From assembly GCF_003814745.1 (NCBI RefSeq), contig NZ_RKRD01000001.1:1984001-2048000 (forward strand): 64,000 bases of DNA. Reading direction: 5' to 3'. Positions 9,488 through 18,751 of this stretch are shown piece by piece. Both the position numbers and the translations under genes were made by a program. Below the pieces are notes generated by a model. It searched no databases and was not told the origin of the DNA. It worked only from the letters and a program-made list of their open reading frames with translations. Position 1 is the first letter of the stretch, and each line of letters opens with the position of its first letter. Origin of the DNA: Hydrogenoanaerobacterium saccharovorans. Its GTDB lineage: Bacteria; Bacillota; Clostridia; Oscillospirales; Ruminococcaceae.

Positions 9488-11158
9488 TTATTCAGTGAAA
9501 GCAGCGCCTGTATTTGCCGAGCTTACAAACTTGGCATAGCGTGCAAGCCACCCATGCAGATGGCGCTGGGGTGGTACTTTTGTTCCTTTTCTTTTTATAA
9601 ATTCTTCTTGAGTAATCTCAGCATTTATCTTGTTGCAGGGGATATCAATATGAATGATGTCACCATCTCGCAGTAGCCCGATTTCTCCGTCTGACGCCGC
9701 CTCGGGTGAAATATGACCGATGGAGGCACCTCTGGATGCACCCGAAAAACGTCCGTCTGTAATAAGTGCAACCTGTTTATCAAGCCCCATACCCGCTAAG
9801 GCTGACGTTGGGCCAAGCATTTCTCGCATACCGGGGCCTCCGCGCGGCCCTTCGTATCGGATTACAACGACATCGCCTGCCAGAATGCTGCCCGAAAAAA
9901 TTGCTGCAATCGCATCTTCTTCGCTGTCAAAAACACGAGCAGGCCCGCTGTGCACAAGCATTTCGGGTGCAACTGCCGATTGCTTTACAACGCATCCATC
10001 GCGTGCAATATTGCCCCACAACACAGCAATACCGCCGGAAGATGAATACGGTTTATCAATCGAACGAATCACCGTACCATCCGCTCCGCTTAAATGCGCA
10101 TTTTCAAGGTTTTCTTTCACCGTATATCCTGTAACGGTAATTGCCTGCGAGTGCAGATAATCTTTTTTTGCCAGTTCAGCCATAACCGCCTTCACACCGC
10201 CTGCGGCATACAAATCTTCAATATGAAAGTCTCCCGCAGGGGCAAGTCTGCAAAGGTTTGGGGTTTTGGCACTGATGTGATTGATAAGGGACAAATCAAT
10301 ATCAACACCTGCTTCGTGGGCAATCGCCAGCAGATGCAGCACGCTGTTTGTACTGCAACCCAACGCCATATCTACAGCAAGCGCATTTTCAAATGCCTGT
10401 TTCGTCAAAATATCTCTGGGTTTGATTGACTTATTTAAAAGATGCATAATCTGCATCCCTGCCTGCTTTGCAAGCTGAACTCTCAATGCGTACACAGCAG
10501 GTATTGTACCGTTGCCGGGCAGAGCCATTCCAATTGCCTCGCAAAGGCAGTTCATGCTGTTGGCGGTGTACATCCCTGCACAAGAGCCGCATCCGGGGCA
10601 CGCGTCATGCTCCAGCTGTGATAAATCGGATTCGGTAATGAACCCCGCTTTGTAAGCGCCTACCGCTTCGAACATTTTAGAAAGGCTGATATCTTGAGCA
10701 TTGTTTTTACCCGCAAGCATAGGGCCTCCGCTCACCACAATAGACGAGATATTCAGCCTTGCAGCAGCCATAACCATCCCCGGCACTACCTTGTCACAGT
10801 TTGGTATCAGCACTAAGCCGTCAAAGCAGTGTGCCATTGCCATTGTCTCAATCGAATCTGCAATTAGTTCTCTTGATGGGAGGGAATAGCACATGCCGGC
10901 ATGGCCCATCGAAATTCCGTCGCAAACACCAATGGACGGGAACAAAATCGGTGTACCGCCTGCCATACGCACGCCGTCTTTTGCTGCCTGCGCAATTTTA
11001 TCAAGATGGATGTGGCCCGGCACAATCTCGCTGAATGCAGACACCACACCGATGAGCGGACGAGAAATTTCTTCCTCTGTAAATCCACAAGCATAAAACA
11101 GCGAGCGATGCGGTGCCCGCTCTGCACCCTGCGTTACCTGACAGCTTTTTTCTTTCAT
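9488..11158 (-). CDS. ilvD: Dihydroxy-acid dehydratase
   Basis: IlvD dehydrates 2,3-dihydroxy-isovalerate and 2,3-dihydroxy-3-methylvalerate to the 2-oxo acids of the valine and isoleucine pathways. At 556 residues it has the family length. It shows the Fe-S cluster cysteines in PNCDKVVPGM and CPGCGSCAGMYTANSM, plus the GPRGGPGMREM and DGRFSGASRG motifs. The ATG at 11158 is used because the GTG three codons earlier abuts the AAGG ribosome site. It is the last gene of ilvABNCD, 11 bases after ilvC, and is followed by a terminator. Confidence 0.97.
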   Translation of the reverse strand: MKEKSCQVTQGAERAPHRSLFYACGFTEEEISRPLIGVVSAFSEIVPGHIHLDKIAQAAKDGVRMAGGTPILFPSIGVCDGISMGHAGMCYSLPSRELIADSIETMAMAHCFDGLVLIPNCDKVVPGMVMAAARLNISSIVVSGGPMLAGKNNAQDISLSKMFEAVGAYKAGFITESDLSQLEHDACPGCGSCAGMYTANSMNCLCEAIGMALPGNGTIPAVYALRVQLAKQAGMQIMHLLNKSIKPRDILTKQAFENALAVDMALGCSTNSVLHLLAIAHEAGVDIDLSLINHISAKTPNLCRLAPAGDFHIEDLYAAGGVKAVMAELAKKDYLHSQAITVTGYTVKENLENAHLSGADGTVIRSIDKPYSSSGGIAVLWGNIARDGCVVKQSAVAPEMLVHSGPARVFDSEEDAIAAIFSGSILAGDVVVIRYEGPRGGPGMREMLGPTSALAGMGLDKQVALITDGRFSGASRGASIGHISPEAASDGEIGLLRDGDIIHIDIPCNKINAEITQEEFIKRKGTKVPPQRHLHGWLARYAKFVSSANTGAAFTE

Positions 11159-11169
11159 TTTCGTCACCC

Positions 11170-12165
11170 TTACTTTTTCAGCCAGCTCATCATTTTTCTT
11201 AGCTGTGCACCAACTTTTTCAACCGGATGTTCTGCCTCCATGCGCCTTGTGGCAAGGAAGTGAGCACGCCCCGCCGCACGGTTTTCAGAAATCCATTTGC
11301 TTGCAAAGGTACCGTCCTGAATCTCGTGCAGCACTTTTTTCATTTCCTTACGGGTTTCTTGTGTAACAATGCGTTTACCGGTGCAGTAATCACCAAACTC
11401 GGCAGTATCGCTGATGGAATAGCGCATCATAGCAAAGCCACCGCTATTAATAAGGTCTACAATCAGTTTCATTTCATGTACACATTCGAAATATGCCATT
11501 TCAGGGGAATATCCCGCTTCAACGAGGGTATCAAAACCTGCTTTCATCAGCTCGGTAACACCGCCGCACAACACCGCCTGCTCACCGAACAAATCTGTTT
11601 CGGTTTCCTCTTTAAATGTTGTTTCCATAATACCCGCACGTCCCGCACCAATCCCTGCGGCGTATGCCATAGCGAGTTCACGCGCCATACCCGAATGATT
11701 CTGATAAACCGCAAACAAAGACGGAACCCCTCTGCCCTCGAGGTACTGCGAGCGAACAGTGTGCCCCGGGCCTTTGGGCGCTACCATAGCAACATCGCAA
11801 TTAGGTGCAGGCACAATTTGGTTGTAGTGGATGTTAAATCCGTGGGCAAACAGCAGCATTGCATCGCTTTTGAGGTTGGGCGCAACAGAAGCTTTATAAA
11901 CATCAGCAGCCAGTTCATCCGGTACCAAGAGCATTACCAAATCTCCTGCGGCAACCGCGTCAGATACCTCCATCACGGTAAGCCCTGCTTTTTTTGCCTT
12001 TTCACAATTTTCAGAGCTGCCGCGCAAACCCACTACCACATTCACACCGCTGTCTTTCAGGTTGAGTGCATGTGCATGCCCTTGGCTGCCATAGCCGATA
12101 ATGGATACCGTTTTGCCTTTTAATAAGTTTTGGTCGCAGTCCTTGTCGTAAAACATTTTTGCCAT
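11170..12165 (-). CDS. ilvC: Ketol-acid reductoisomerase
   Basis: IlvC isomerises and reduces acetolactate or acetohydroxybutyrate with NAD(P)H and Mg2+. The 331-residue product is a class I enzyme. The Rossmann motif is GYGSQGHAHALN, followed by VVGLRGSSENCEKAKKAG, whose Arg and Ser residues would fit NADPH binding. The C-terminal knotted domain carries ETDLFGEQAVLCGG and YSISDTAEFGDY. The start at 12165 is chosen because TGGAGG lies eight bases before this ATG; a second ATG 15 bases upstream overlaps that site. It lies between ilvN and ilvD in one operon. Confidence 0.97.
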   Translation of the reverse strand: MAKMFYDKDCDQNLLKGKTVSIIGYGSQGHAHALNLKDSGVNVVVGLRGSSENCEKAKKAGLTVMEVSDAVAAGDLVMLLVPDELAADVYKASVAPNLKSDAMLLFAHGFNIHYNQIVPAPNCDVAMVAPKGPGHTVRSQYLEGRGVPSLFAVYQNHSGMARELAMAYAAGIGAGRAGIMETTFKEETETDLFGEQAVLCGGVTELMKAGFDTLVEAGYSPEMAYFECVHEMKLIVDLINSGGFAMMRYSISDTAEFGDYCTGKRIVTQETRKEMKKVLHEIQDGTFASKWISENRAAGRAHFLATRRMEAEHPVEKVGAQLRKMMSWLKK

Positions 12166-12191
12166 TTCTGTTTCCTCCATTATATATTATT

Positions 12192-12719
12192 TTAATTAAA
12201 CGCTGCTGCATCTGTGTATTCTTCAGAGAGTGTGTTTCGGCAAAGCTCCAATGCGGTAATGCCTGTTCGGCTGAGCTCTAAAATACCCAAAGGCTTGATT
12301 TGCTCAATGAGCCTGTCAATTTTAAACATAGAGCCGCTCGCTTCTATAATGGTACAATCTTGAGAAACCGAGGTAATTTTGGCTGAATACTCTGCACACA
12401 GCCGCTGCAAATCGGCATTTTTGCTTTGTGTTGCTACCTTTACCAACATTAACTCCCGCTCCATCAGCCTATTATTGGGGAGTATTTTAACTGCTTTTAC
12501 TTCCTCCAACTTACTTACCTGCTTGTATATCTGCTCAAGTTGCGCAGAGTTGCCTTCTGTTAATATGGTGATACGTGAAAATTCTTTGTTTTCTGTTTCG
12601 CCTACCGACAATGCTTTAATGTTAAACCCTCTGCGGCTGAACAAACCCGTTACTTTGGTGAGCACACCAAAATGGTTCGACACCAACAATGATAATATCC
12701 CTTGCTCCAATGCAGTCAC
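12192..12719 (-). CDS. ilvN: Acetolactate synthase regulatory (small) subunit
   Basis: A 175-residue subunit with an N-terminal ACT domain (LSLLVSNHFGVLTKVTGLFSRRGFNIKALSV) that in this family binds valine for feedback inhibition, followed by the ALS small-subunit C-terminal domain. It starts with GTG preceded by AGAGGA, only six bases after the ilvB stop, as expected for stoichiometric coupling. The last about 15 residues are poorly conserved. ilvH would be an equally valid name. Confidence 0.95.
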   Translation of the reverse strand: MTALEQGILSLLVSNHFGVLTKVTGLFSRRGFNIKALSVGETENKEFSRITILTEGNSAQLEQIYKQVSKLEEVKAVKILPNNRLMERELMLVKVATQSKNADLQRLCAEYSAKITSVSQDCTIIEASGSMFKIDRLIEQIKPLGILELSRTGITALELCRNTLSEEYTDAAAFN

Positions 12720-12725
12720 TCCTCT

Positions 12726-14396
12726 CTAATCACTAAAAATCATATCTTGCTCCGTACCACCCGGCGGGATAATAGGATAGACACGCTCTTTGATATCAAT
12801 ACTGCAATCCACTACACAAGGCTTTTTGCACTCAAGTGCCGCTTTTAGTGTTTGCTCGATGTCCGAACGCTCTTTTAAACGCATTCCAACTGCTCCAAAG
12901 GCTTCTGCCAGCTTTACAAAGTCGGTAGCACGGTGAATTTCGGTATAAGCGTATCGCTCTTGATAGAATAGCCTTTGCCACTGATGAACCATACCAAGCA
13001 CCCCGTTGTTCATTACCAAAATCACAACCGGAATTTGATTGGACACAGCAACGGCAAGCTCGTTCATATTCATATGAAAACTCCCGTCCCCCGTAATAAG
13101 CACCACAGGGCGGTTTGGGTTGCCCACTTTTGCACCGATGGCAGCCCCCAAACCATACCCCATGGTACCCAACCCACATGAACTGATAAAAGAACGTGGT
13201 TTTGTAAATGGGTAATACTGTGCCGTAAGCATTTGATGTTGCCCTACATCCGTAACAATAAGGGCATCTTCGCCAACCACCGTTTGCAGCTTCGTGATAA
13301 CTTCCCGTGGGTTTAAGCCTTGCTCATCGTATACACAAGGGAGTGTATTGAGCGCTTTGTGCTGTAAGAGTTTATGAATCCATTCGCTGTTTGTTTTTTG
13401 CTCGCAGCGCTCTGTCAGTTCCTTTAAAATCTGCGGCGCATCGCCTATTAAAGAAAGGCGCGCGTTTACATTTTTTGAAATCTCCGAAGGATCGATGTCG
13501 ATGTGCAGAACTTTTGCATTGGATGCAAATTTATGGCGGTTGCCGGCAACTCTGTCAGAAAAGCGGCTGCCTACAGCAATTAGCAGGTCGCAATCACGTG
13601 CTGCAATGTTTGCGGTAGAGGTACCATGCATTCCAATCATCCCCAAATAAAACATATCGTTGTATGGCACAGAGCTGATACCCATCATACTCACGCAAAC
13701 AGGTGCGCATATTTTTTTTGAAAAAACTGAGAGTAACTTGGATGCATCGGAAAAAACCACACCGCCGCCTGCGTAAATAAGGGGACGTTCTGCCTGTTCG
13801 ATAGCCGATAGGGCACGGGATAAATCGTTCTCTGGGGGAAAGAGATTTTTGCGCGGTACAAACATCGGTTTCGGCGTATATTCTGTTTTCGCAGCGGTAA
13901 CATCTTTGGGGATATCGATAAGCACCGGCCCTTTGCGCCCCGAATTGGCGATTACAAAAGCTTCTCTCACTGTGTCAGCTAAATTATTTACGTCTTTTAC
14001 AATGTAATTGTGTTTGGTGATGGGGTTGGTGATTCCCGCAATGTCTACTTCTTGAAAGCTGTCCCTCCCAATTAAATCGGTGGGTACATTGCCTGTAATG
14101 GCTACCAGAGGAACAGAATCGTGAAATGCTGTTGCAATACCGGTTACAAGATTGGTTGCCCCCGGGCCTGAGGTTGCCAGTACCACACCTGTTTTTGCGG
14201 TTGAACGCGCGTACCCATCGGCTGCATGCGCGGCACCCTGTTCGTGCGAGGTGACGATGTGGCATAGTTCATTTCGTCTTTCATAGAGGGCATCATAAAT
14301 GTTAAGTACGGCACCGCCCGGGTATCCAAAGATGACCTCGACTCCTTGATCTAGCAATGCCTGTATTAATATCTGCGCACCTGTCATCTGCATCAT
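12726..14396 (-). CDS. ilvB: Acetolactate synthase catalytic (large) subunit
   Basis: A thiamine-diphosphate enzyme that makes 2-acetolactate or 2-aceto-2-hydroxybutyrate. Seen directly: catalytic Glu in SHEQGAAHAADGYAR, the FAD/central domain LIAVGSRFSDRV, and the ThDP motif GDGSFHMN followed by NNGVLGMV near residues 440-475. The length of 556 residues is normal for the family. AAGGAG precedes the double ATG start. It lies 12 bases downstream of ilvA. Confidence 0.97.
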   Translation of the reverse strand: MMQMTGAQILIQALLDQGVEVIFGYPGGAVLNIYDALYERRNELCHIVTSHEQGAAHAADGYARSTAKTGVVLATSGPGATNLVTGIATAFHDSVPLVAITGNVPTDLIGRDSFQEVDIAGITNPITKHNYIVKDVNNLADTVREAFVIANSGRKGPVLIDIPKDVTAAKTEYTPKPMFVPRKNLFPPENDLSRALSAIEQAERPLIYAGGGVVFSDASKLLSVFSKKICAPVCVSMMGISSVPYNDMFYLGMIGMHGTSTANIAARDCDLLIAVGSRFSDRVAGNRHKFASNAKVLHIDIDPSEISKNVNARLSLIGDAPQILKELTERCEQKTNSEWIHKLLQHKALNTLPCVYDEQGLNPREVITKLQTVVGEDALIVTDVGQHQMLTAQYYPFTKPRSFISSCGLGTMGYGLGAAIGAKVGNPNRPVVLITGDGSFHMNMNELAVAVSNQIPVVILVMNNGVLGMVHQWQRLFYQERYAYTEIHRATDFVKLAEAFGAVGMRLKERSDIEQTLKAALECKKPCVVDCSIDIKERVYPIIPPGGTEQDMIFSD

Positions 14397-14408
14397 AATT
14401 TCTCCTTT

Positions 14409-15611
14409 CTATTCTAAAAACACCTTATATCCGTTTTGTGCCAGTTTTTCTATCACGTCTTGCCCATGTTTTGTACCGCTTACTTCGCACACAATGTGCA
14501 AAATTGCTTCGTTAAGGCGAAGGTCTGCGTGCAATCGGTCGTACTGAACCATAATGATGTTTGCACCGCAGCTTGCAACAATCGCCGAAAAATGCTGTAG
14601 GCTTCCCGGGATATCCAGCATGACTGTACCGAATTTAAGCTGCCGCCCGCGTGTAATCAACCCTTTCTCAACAATTTTGTGAATAAAGCTTACATCGATA
14701 TTTCCGCCCGAAAGCACACATACCACACGCTGGCCGTTTAGGTTGATTTTTTTATGAAGAGCCGCCGCAAGGGATGCTGCGCCTGCAGGTTCAACCAGCA
14801 TTTTGGTACGCTCTAAAAGCAAAAGAATAGCATCTGCAATTTCTTCATCTGTGACAGTAACCATTTCATCTACATAACTGTTGATAAGCTCTGTTGTGGT
14901 TTTACCGGGTACTTTTACCGAGATACCGTCCGCTATGGTAAACGATGTTTCGGTAGACAGGTGCGACTTTGCCTGAAATGATTGTACAATTGCATTTGCG
15001 CCCTGAGCCTGCACCCCGATTACCTTGACACGCGGATTGATTTGTTTGATGTAACATGCCATTCCCGCAAGCAATCCGCCGCCGCCCGCAGGGATGAGCA
15101 CCGCATCGACTGTAGGAATGTCTTTGAATATTTCCAGGGCAACGGTACCTTGCCCCGCAATCACATCCTCATCATCAAACGGATGAACAAACACCGCACC
15201 TGTTTCTTGCTGAATCTCCAGTGCTTTTTGGTAAGCATCATCATAGCAATCGCCATGCAAAACCACATTTGCGCCATATCCGCTTGTGGCAGCAACCTTG
15301 GCAATGGGCGTACTGCGAGGCATAACAATCGTAGCATTCATCCTGCGTGCAGATGCCGCATAGGCTACCCCCTGCGCATGGTTGCCGGCACTGGAGGACA
15401 CTACGGAATCTGTCTCGCCTTTTTCAGCCATTTTTGCAAGCTTGTTGTAAGCACCGCGGACTTTGAACGAACCTGTTTTTTGAAGATTTTCGCATTTAAT
15501 AAATAACTCTGTGCCGCTCATTTCAGAAAATGTTCGCGATGAGTTTACGGGGGTATGATGTACAATGTACTTCAGCCGTTCTGCTGCCGATTCAACTTCT
15601 TTTACAGTCAT
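14409..15611 (-). CDS. ilvA: Threonine ammonia-lyase with C-terminal ACT domain
   Basis: A PLP-dependent enzyme that converts threonine to 2-oxobutyrate and ammonia. The PLP lysine is in TGSFKVRGAYNK and the phosphate loop is PAGGGGLLAG. The 400-residue form carries a single short ACT domain after about residue 325, unlike the long two-ACT IlvA of enterobacteria, so isoleucine feedback may be weaker or different. The ATG at 15611 follows AAGGAG by eight bases; an upstream TTG is rejected. It is the first structural gene after the leader peptide and two terminators. The window also encodes citramalate synthase, an alternative 2-oxobutyrate route. Confidence 0.95.
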   Translation of the reverse strand: MTVKEVESAAERLKYIVHHTPVNSSRTFSEMSGTELFIKCENLQKTGSFKVRGAYNKLAKMAEKGETDSVVSSSAGNHAQGVAYAASARRMNATIVMPRSTPIAKVAATSGYGANVVLHGDCYDDAYQKALEIQQETGAVFVHPFDDEDVIAGQGTVALEIFKDIPTVDAVLIPAGGGGLLAGMACYIKQINPRVKVIGVQAQGANAIVQSFQAKSHLSTETSFTIADGISVKVPGKTTTELINSYVDEMVTVTDEEIADAILLLLERTKMLVEPAGAASLAAALHKKINLNGQRVVCVLSGGNIDVSFIHKIVEKGLITRGRQLKFGTVMLDIPGSLQHFSAIVASCGANIIMVQYDRLHADLRLNEAILHIVCEVSGTKHGQDVIEKLAQNGYKVFLE

Positions 15612-15625
15612 GCTCAACTCTCCTT

Positions 15626-15665
15626 AAAAAAATAAAACCTTCATCCGTAAAATACCGGACGAAGG
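15626..15665 (-). terminator. Second leader terminator of ilv operon
   Basis: Minus strand: arms CCTTCGTCCG (15665-15656) and CGGATGAAGG (15647-15638), then TTTTATTTTTTT (15637-15626). It ends immediately before the ilvA ribosome site. A perfect intrinsic terminator shape between leader peptide and ilvA. Confidence 0.85.
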
Positions 15666-15682
15666 TTTGGTTTTGTAAAAAT

Positions 15683-15717
15683 AAAAAACCCCCGCCTATA
15701 TTCTATACAGGCGAAGG
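15683..15717 (-). terminator. First leader terminator (attenuator) of ilv operon
   Basis: Minus strand: CCTTCGCCTGTATA pairs with TATAGGCGGGGG, followed by TTTTTT (15688-15683). It lies 17 bases past the leader peptide stop codon. Its 5-prime arm contains TTCGCCT, which is complementary to AGGCGAA inside the leader coding region, giving a competing antiterminator. Confidence 0.85.
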
Positions 15718-15733
15718 TTATATCTCTATGATA

Positions 15734-15898
15734 CTATTGCCCCTGTGTGATAGGGTGCATAACATCTGTAAAAGACATATAATTTCGCCTCTGGCTAATT
15801 ATAATGACGACGACAAAAATAAGCGAAATAATCGATAGTACGACTTCGCTTACGACGTTAATTATAATAACTGCAGAGGCAAATAAAGATGTCATCAT
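15734..15898 (-). CDS. ilv operon leader peptide (ribosome-mediated attenuation)
   Basis: A 54-codon frame starting at ATG 15898 (or the adjacent ATG 15895), with GGGAG ten bases upstream and a TAG stop at 15734. Residues 10-34 contain 19 Ile/Val/Leu codons out of 25, in runs such as VIII, VV, VVL and VVVIII. It is the only coding frame between a consensus promoter and two tandem terminators ahead of ilvA. A stalled ribosome on these codons would cover the 5-prime arm GCCTCTG and free CAGAGGCGAA for antitermination. A real one-helix membrane protein is the alternative reading, but position and codon content favour a leader. Confidence 0.8.
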   Translation of the reverse strand: MMTSLFASAVIIINVVSEVVLSIISLIFVVVIIISQRRNYMSFTDVMHPITQGQ

Positions 15899-15941
15899 AA
15901 TGTATGCTCCCTTTCATAAATAATAAAAATAAATTAAAAGA

Positions 15942-15970
15942 ATACTACCAAAATCATAGATATTTGTCAA
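15942..15970 (-). promoter_or_regulatory. Promoter of ilv operon
   Basis: Minus strand: TTGACA (15970-15965), 17-base spacer, TAGTAT (15947-15942). Transcription would start about 35-40 bases before the leader peptide ATG. No clear terminator separates it from hydF upstream. Confidence 0.85.
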
Positions 15971-16059
15971 GCAAATCAAAAAACTTTTTTATTTTTAGTA
16001 AAAATTACTATGAAGCGGCGTAAACAGAAAAACTCTATACCGCAAATAACCCAAATGTA

Positions 16060-17259
16060 TTACAAAAGAGCCGATATATTGGGAAACACCTCGATACTGC
16101 GTTGGAGTATACCGTGAATATAGGCAATTAGGATGCCATAGTTTGTTATGGGTACATTTTGGTATTCGGCACATTGTAAACGATATTTCATTTCACGCTC
16201 GTTGAGCATGCACCCGCCGCAATGTATAACCAATTTGTACTTTTGCAAATCTTTTGGGAACTCTGTTCCGGATGTGAACTCAAATTTCAAAGCTTTACGC
16301 GTATAATCCGTTATCCATTTCGGTAGTTTTACAGTGCCGATATCTTCGCACTGACGGTGGTGTGTACACCCCTCTGATATCAGAACCGCATCGCCGTCAC
16401 ACAGGCTATCAACTGCTTTTGCACCCATCACAGCCTGCTCCAAGCTGCCCTTGTGCCGGGCAAATAAAATGGAAAAGGATGTAAGCAAAATATCTTTGGG
16501 GGTAACTTCAGACACTTGTTTAAACGCCTGGCTGTCTGTAATAACAAGTTTCGGCTTTTTGCCGAGAGAGTTCAGCGTGTGCTGCAGTTCGGTTTCTTTT
16601 ACCGCAATGGCGGCAGCACCCGCCTCCAATACTTCGCGGATTGTTTGCTGCTGTGGTAAAATCAACCTGCCTTTGGGTGCGGCAGAATCGATGGGAACAA
16701 CCAGAACCACAAAATCCATCGGTAAAATCAGGTCGGATACAATCGGGTATTTTGCAATGTCTTGCGGCACCTGTTTTGCAATTAATTCTTTCAGTTCTGC
16801 AATATTGTCTCGTGTCTCGGCGCTTACCCAAATTTCGTTTGGTAAGGCGCTGTGCTGATTACTGCACAGGTCAAGCTTATTGTACACAACCAGATAAGGA
16901 ATGTTTTTTTGCTGAAAGCTCTCAATGATTGCCTCATCATAGGCGGTTCTGCCGATGGTTGCGTCTACAACAAGCACGGCGATATCTGTTTTGTTCAGCA
17001 CCTGATAACTTTTCTGCACACGCAGTTTGCCAAGTTCACCTTCATCGTCCAGCCCTGGGGTGTCAATGATCATAACAGGGCCGAGAGGAAGAAGCTCCAT
17101 TGCTTTAAAAACCGGGTCGGTTGTAGTGCCTTTCATGTCCGAAACAATTGCAAGGTTTTGCCCCGTTACAGCATTTACTACACTTGATTTTCCTGCATTT
17201 CGTCTGCCAAAAAAACCGATATGAATGCGGTTGGCGGAAGGGGTATGGTTTAGGCTCAT
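16060..17259 (-). CDS. hydF: [FeFe]-hydrogenase maturation GTPase HydF
   Basis: HydF is the scaffold on which the di-iron subcluster is assembled before transfer to HydA. The N-terminal GTPase has the P-loop GRRNAGKSSVVN, switch GTTTDPV, DTPGLDDEG and NKLD. The C-terminal metal-binding motif C-x-H plus distant CxxC is present as GCTHHRQC and HCGGC. ATG 17259 follows AAGGAGG by six bases and is preferred over a TTG one codon earlier. It is the last gene of the TM1266-hydE-hydG-hydF operon, 11 bases after hydG. No hydA is present in the window. Confidence 0.96.
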   Translation of the reverse strand: MSLNHTPSANRIHIGFFGRRNAGKSSVVNAVTGQNLAIVSDMKGTTTDPVFKAMELLPLGPVMIIDTPGLDDEGELGKLRVQKSYQVLNKTDIAVLVVDATIGRTAYDEAIIESFQQKNIPYLVVYNKLDLCSNQHSALPNEIWVSAETRDNIAELKELIAKQVPQDIAKYPIVSDLILPMDFVVLVVPIDSAAPKGRLILPQQQTIREVLEAGAAAIAVKETELQHTLNSLGKKPKLVITDSQAFKQVSEVTPKDILLTSFSILFARHKGSLEQAVMGAKAVDSLCDGDAVLISEGCTHHRQCEDIGTVKLPKWITDYTRKALKFEFTSGTEFPKDLQKYKLVIHCGGCMLNEREMKYRLQCAEYQNVPITNYGILIAYIHGILQRSIEVFPNISALL

Positions 17260-17270
17260 CAAAATCCTCC

Positions 17271-18689
17271 TTAAAAGCGGAAATCGCGGGTACCGCAGCT
17301 GATTTTTTCAAGATTCTGCACGACAATTTCTCTTACCTTTTCTTTGGGGATGTTGGCAAGCTCTTTCAAAATCAGCTTTTCTCCGATTTCGCGAGTTTCT
17401 TGGGAGGCATAATCCTCCAAATACTCTTTCAGCGTCATAAGCGCATTGGGGTGGCAGCAATTCTGAATCTGCCCGCTCTTGCACAGGCTCATAAAGCGGT
17501 CGCCTGTTCTGCCTTCGCGGTAGCATGCTGTGCAAAAACTGGGGATGTAGCCAAGCTCCATGAGCCATTTTACTATTTCATCGAGAGTTCTCGTGTCGCT
17601 AACATCAAACTGCTCCGATTTTTCAGTGTCAGGTTCAGGCTGTGCATAGCCGCCCACGCTTGTTTTAGAGCCTCCGCTGATTTGCGATATGCCAAGATGC
17701 AGCACACGTTCGCGGCATTTTTGGCTTTCGCGTGTGGATATAATCATACCGGTATACGGCACGGCTACGCGGATACAGGCGACGATTTTTGCAAAGATTT
17801 CATCATCAATCCCGTTATCAAACGCACTGGGGTCAATATCGTCGGCGTGGCGAATTCTGGGTACACTGATGGTATGCGGGCCTACACCAAATGCAGCCTC
17901 CAAATGCTCGGCATGCATTAACAGGGCAGCAAATTCATAACGGTACAGTTCCAAACCAAACAGCACTCCCAGCCCAACATCATCAATTCCACCCTGCATG
18001 GCTCTGTCCATTGCCTCGGTATGATAAGTATAGTTATGTTTCGGGCCTGTTGGGTGCAGCCTTTCGTAGCTTTCTTTGTGGTAGGTCTCTTGAAAAAGAA
18101 TGTAGGTGCCGATGCCCGCATCTTTGAGTTTTTTGTAGTTTTCAACCGTTGTCGCTGCAATATTAATGTTGACACGGCGAATCTCACCGTTTTTATGCTT
18201 GATACTGTAAATGGTATCGATACACTCTAAAATATACTCGATCGGGTTCATGGCAGGGTCTTCTCCCGCCTCAATTGCCAAGCGCTTGTGCCCCATATCT
18301 TGCAGTGCAATAACCTCACGTTTTACTTCTTCTTGCGTTAGCTTTTTGCGGGCAATGTGCTTGTTTTTTTGGTGATACGGGCAGTATACACACCCGTTTA
18401 CGCAGTAGTTAGAAAGATAAAGCGGTGCAAACATAACAATGCGGTTGCCGTAAAAATCTTTTTTAATTTGCTCGGCAAGGCGGTAGAGCTCTTCGTTTTT
18501 TTCTTTGATGTCGCAGTCGAGCAAAACAGCTGCTTCTCTGTGGGTAAGGCCTTTTCTCAGTTTCGCCTTTTCAAGGATGCTGTCGATCAGCTCGGCGTTG
18601 TGTTTGTTCTTCTCTGCATAAGCGAGGGTTTCCAAAACCTCATCGTGGCAAATAAATTCTTCTGCTTTTGGTGACTTTACGTTATACAT
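17271..18689 (-). CDS. hydG: [FeFe]-hydrogenase maturation radical SAM enzyme HydG
   Basis: HydG cleaves tyrosine to p-cresol, CO and cyanide and builds the Fe(CO)2CN synthon. The radical SAM cluster motif is CVNGCVYC near residue 100, and the C-terminal auxiliary cluster motif is CTAC followed about 21-22 residues later by a Cys pair (QNCC). The 472-residue length and the PLYLSNYC and GPKHNYTYHTEAMDRA segments fit the family. It sits between hydE and hydF with AAAGGA before the ATG. Confidence 0.96.
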   Translation of the reverse strand: MYNVKSPKAEEFICHDEVLETLAYAEKNKHNAELIDSILEKAKLRKGLTHREAAVLLDCDIKEKNEELYRLAEQIKKDFYGNRIVMFAPLYLSNYCVNGCVYCPYHQKNKHIARKKLTQEEVKREVIALQDMGHKRLAIEAGEDPAMNPIEYILECIDTIYSIKHKNGEIRRVNINIAATTVENYKKLKDAGIGTYILFQETYHKESYERLHPTGPKHNYTYHTEAMDRAMQGGIDDVGLGVLFGLELYRYEFAALLMHAEHLEAAFGVGPHTISVPRIRHADDIDPSAFDNGIDDEIFAKIVACIRVAVPYTGMIISTRESQKCRERVLHLGISQISGGSKTSVGGYAQPEPDTEKSEQFDVSDTRTLDEIVKWLMELGYIPSFCTACYREGRTGDRFMSLCKSGQIQNCCHPNALMTLKEYLEDYASQETREIGEKLILKELANIPKEKVREIVVQNLEKISCGTRDFRF

Positions 18690-18751
18690 ATTTTATCCTT
18701 TCTTCGGGGGCAGGGTGTCAGCCTTTTCCCTCAGTAAAATATTTTGCCGAA

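Noticed and set aside
11227..12123. A 298-codon open frame antisense to ilvC
   Set aside because: Shadow of ilvC; the product has no domain and no ribosome site.
15618..15935. T-box leader for the ilv operon
   Set aside because: No GGTGG-ACC antiterminator box or stem I motifs are present; the peptide attenuator explains the region better.
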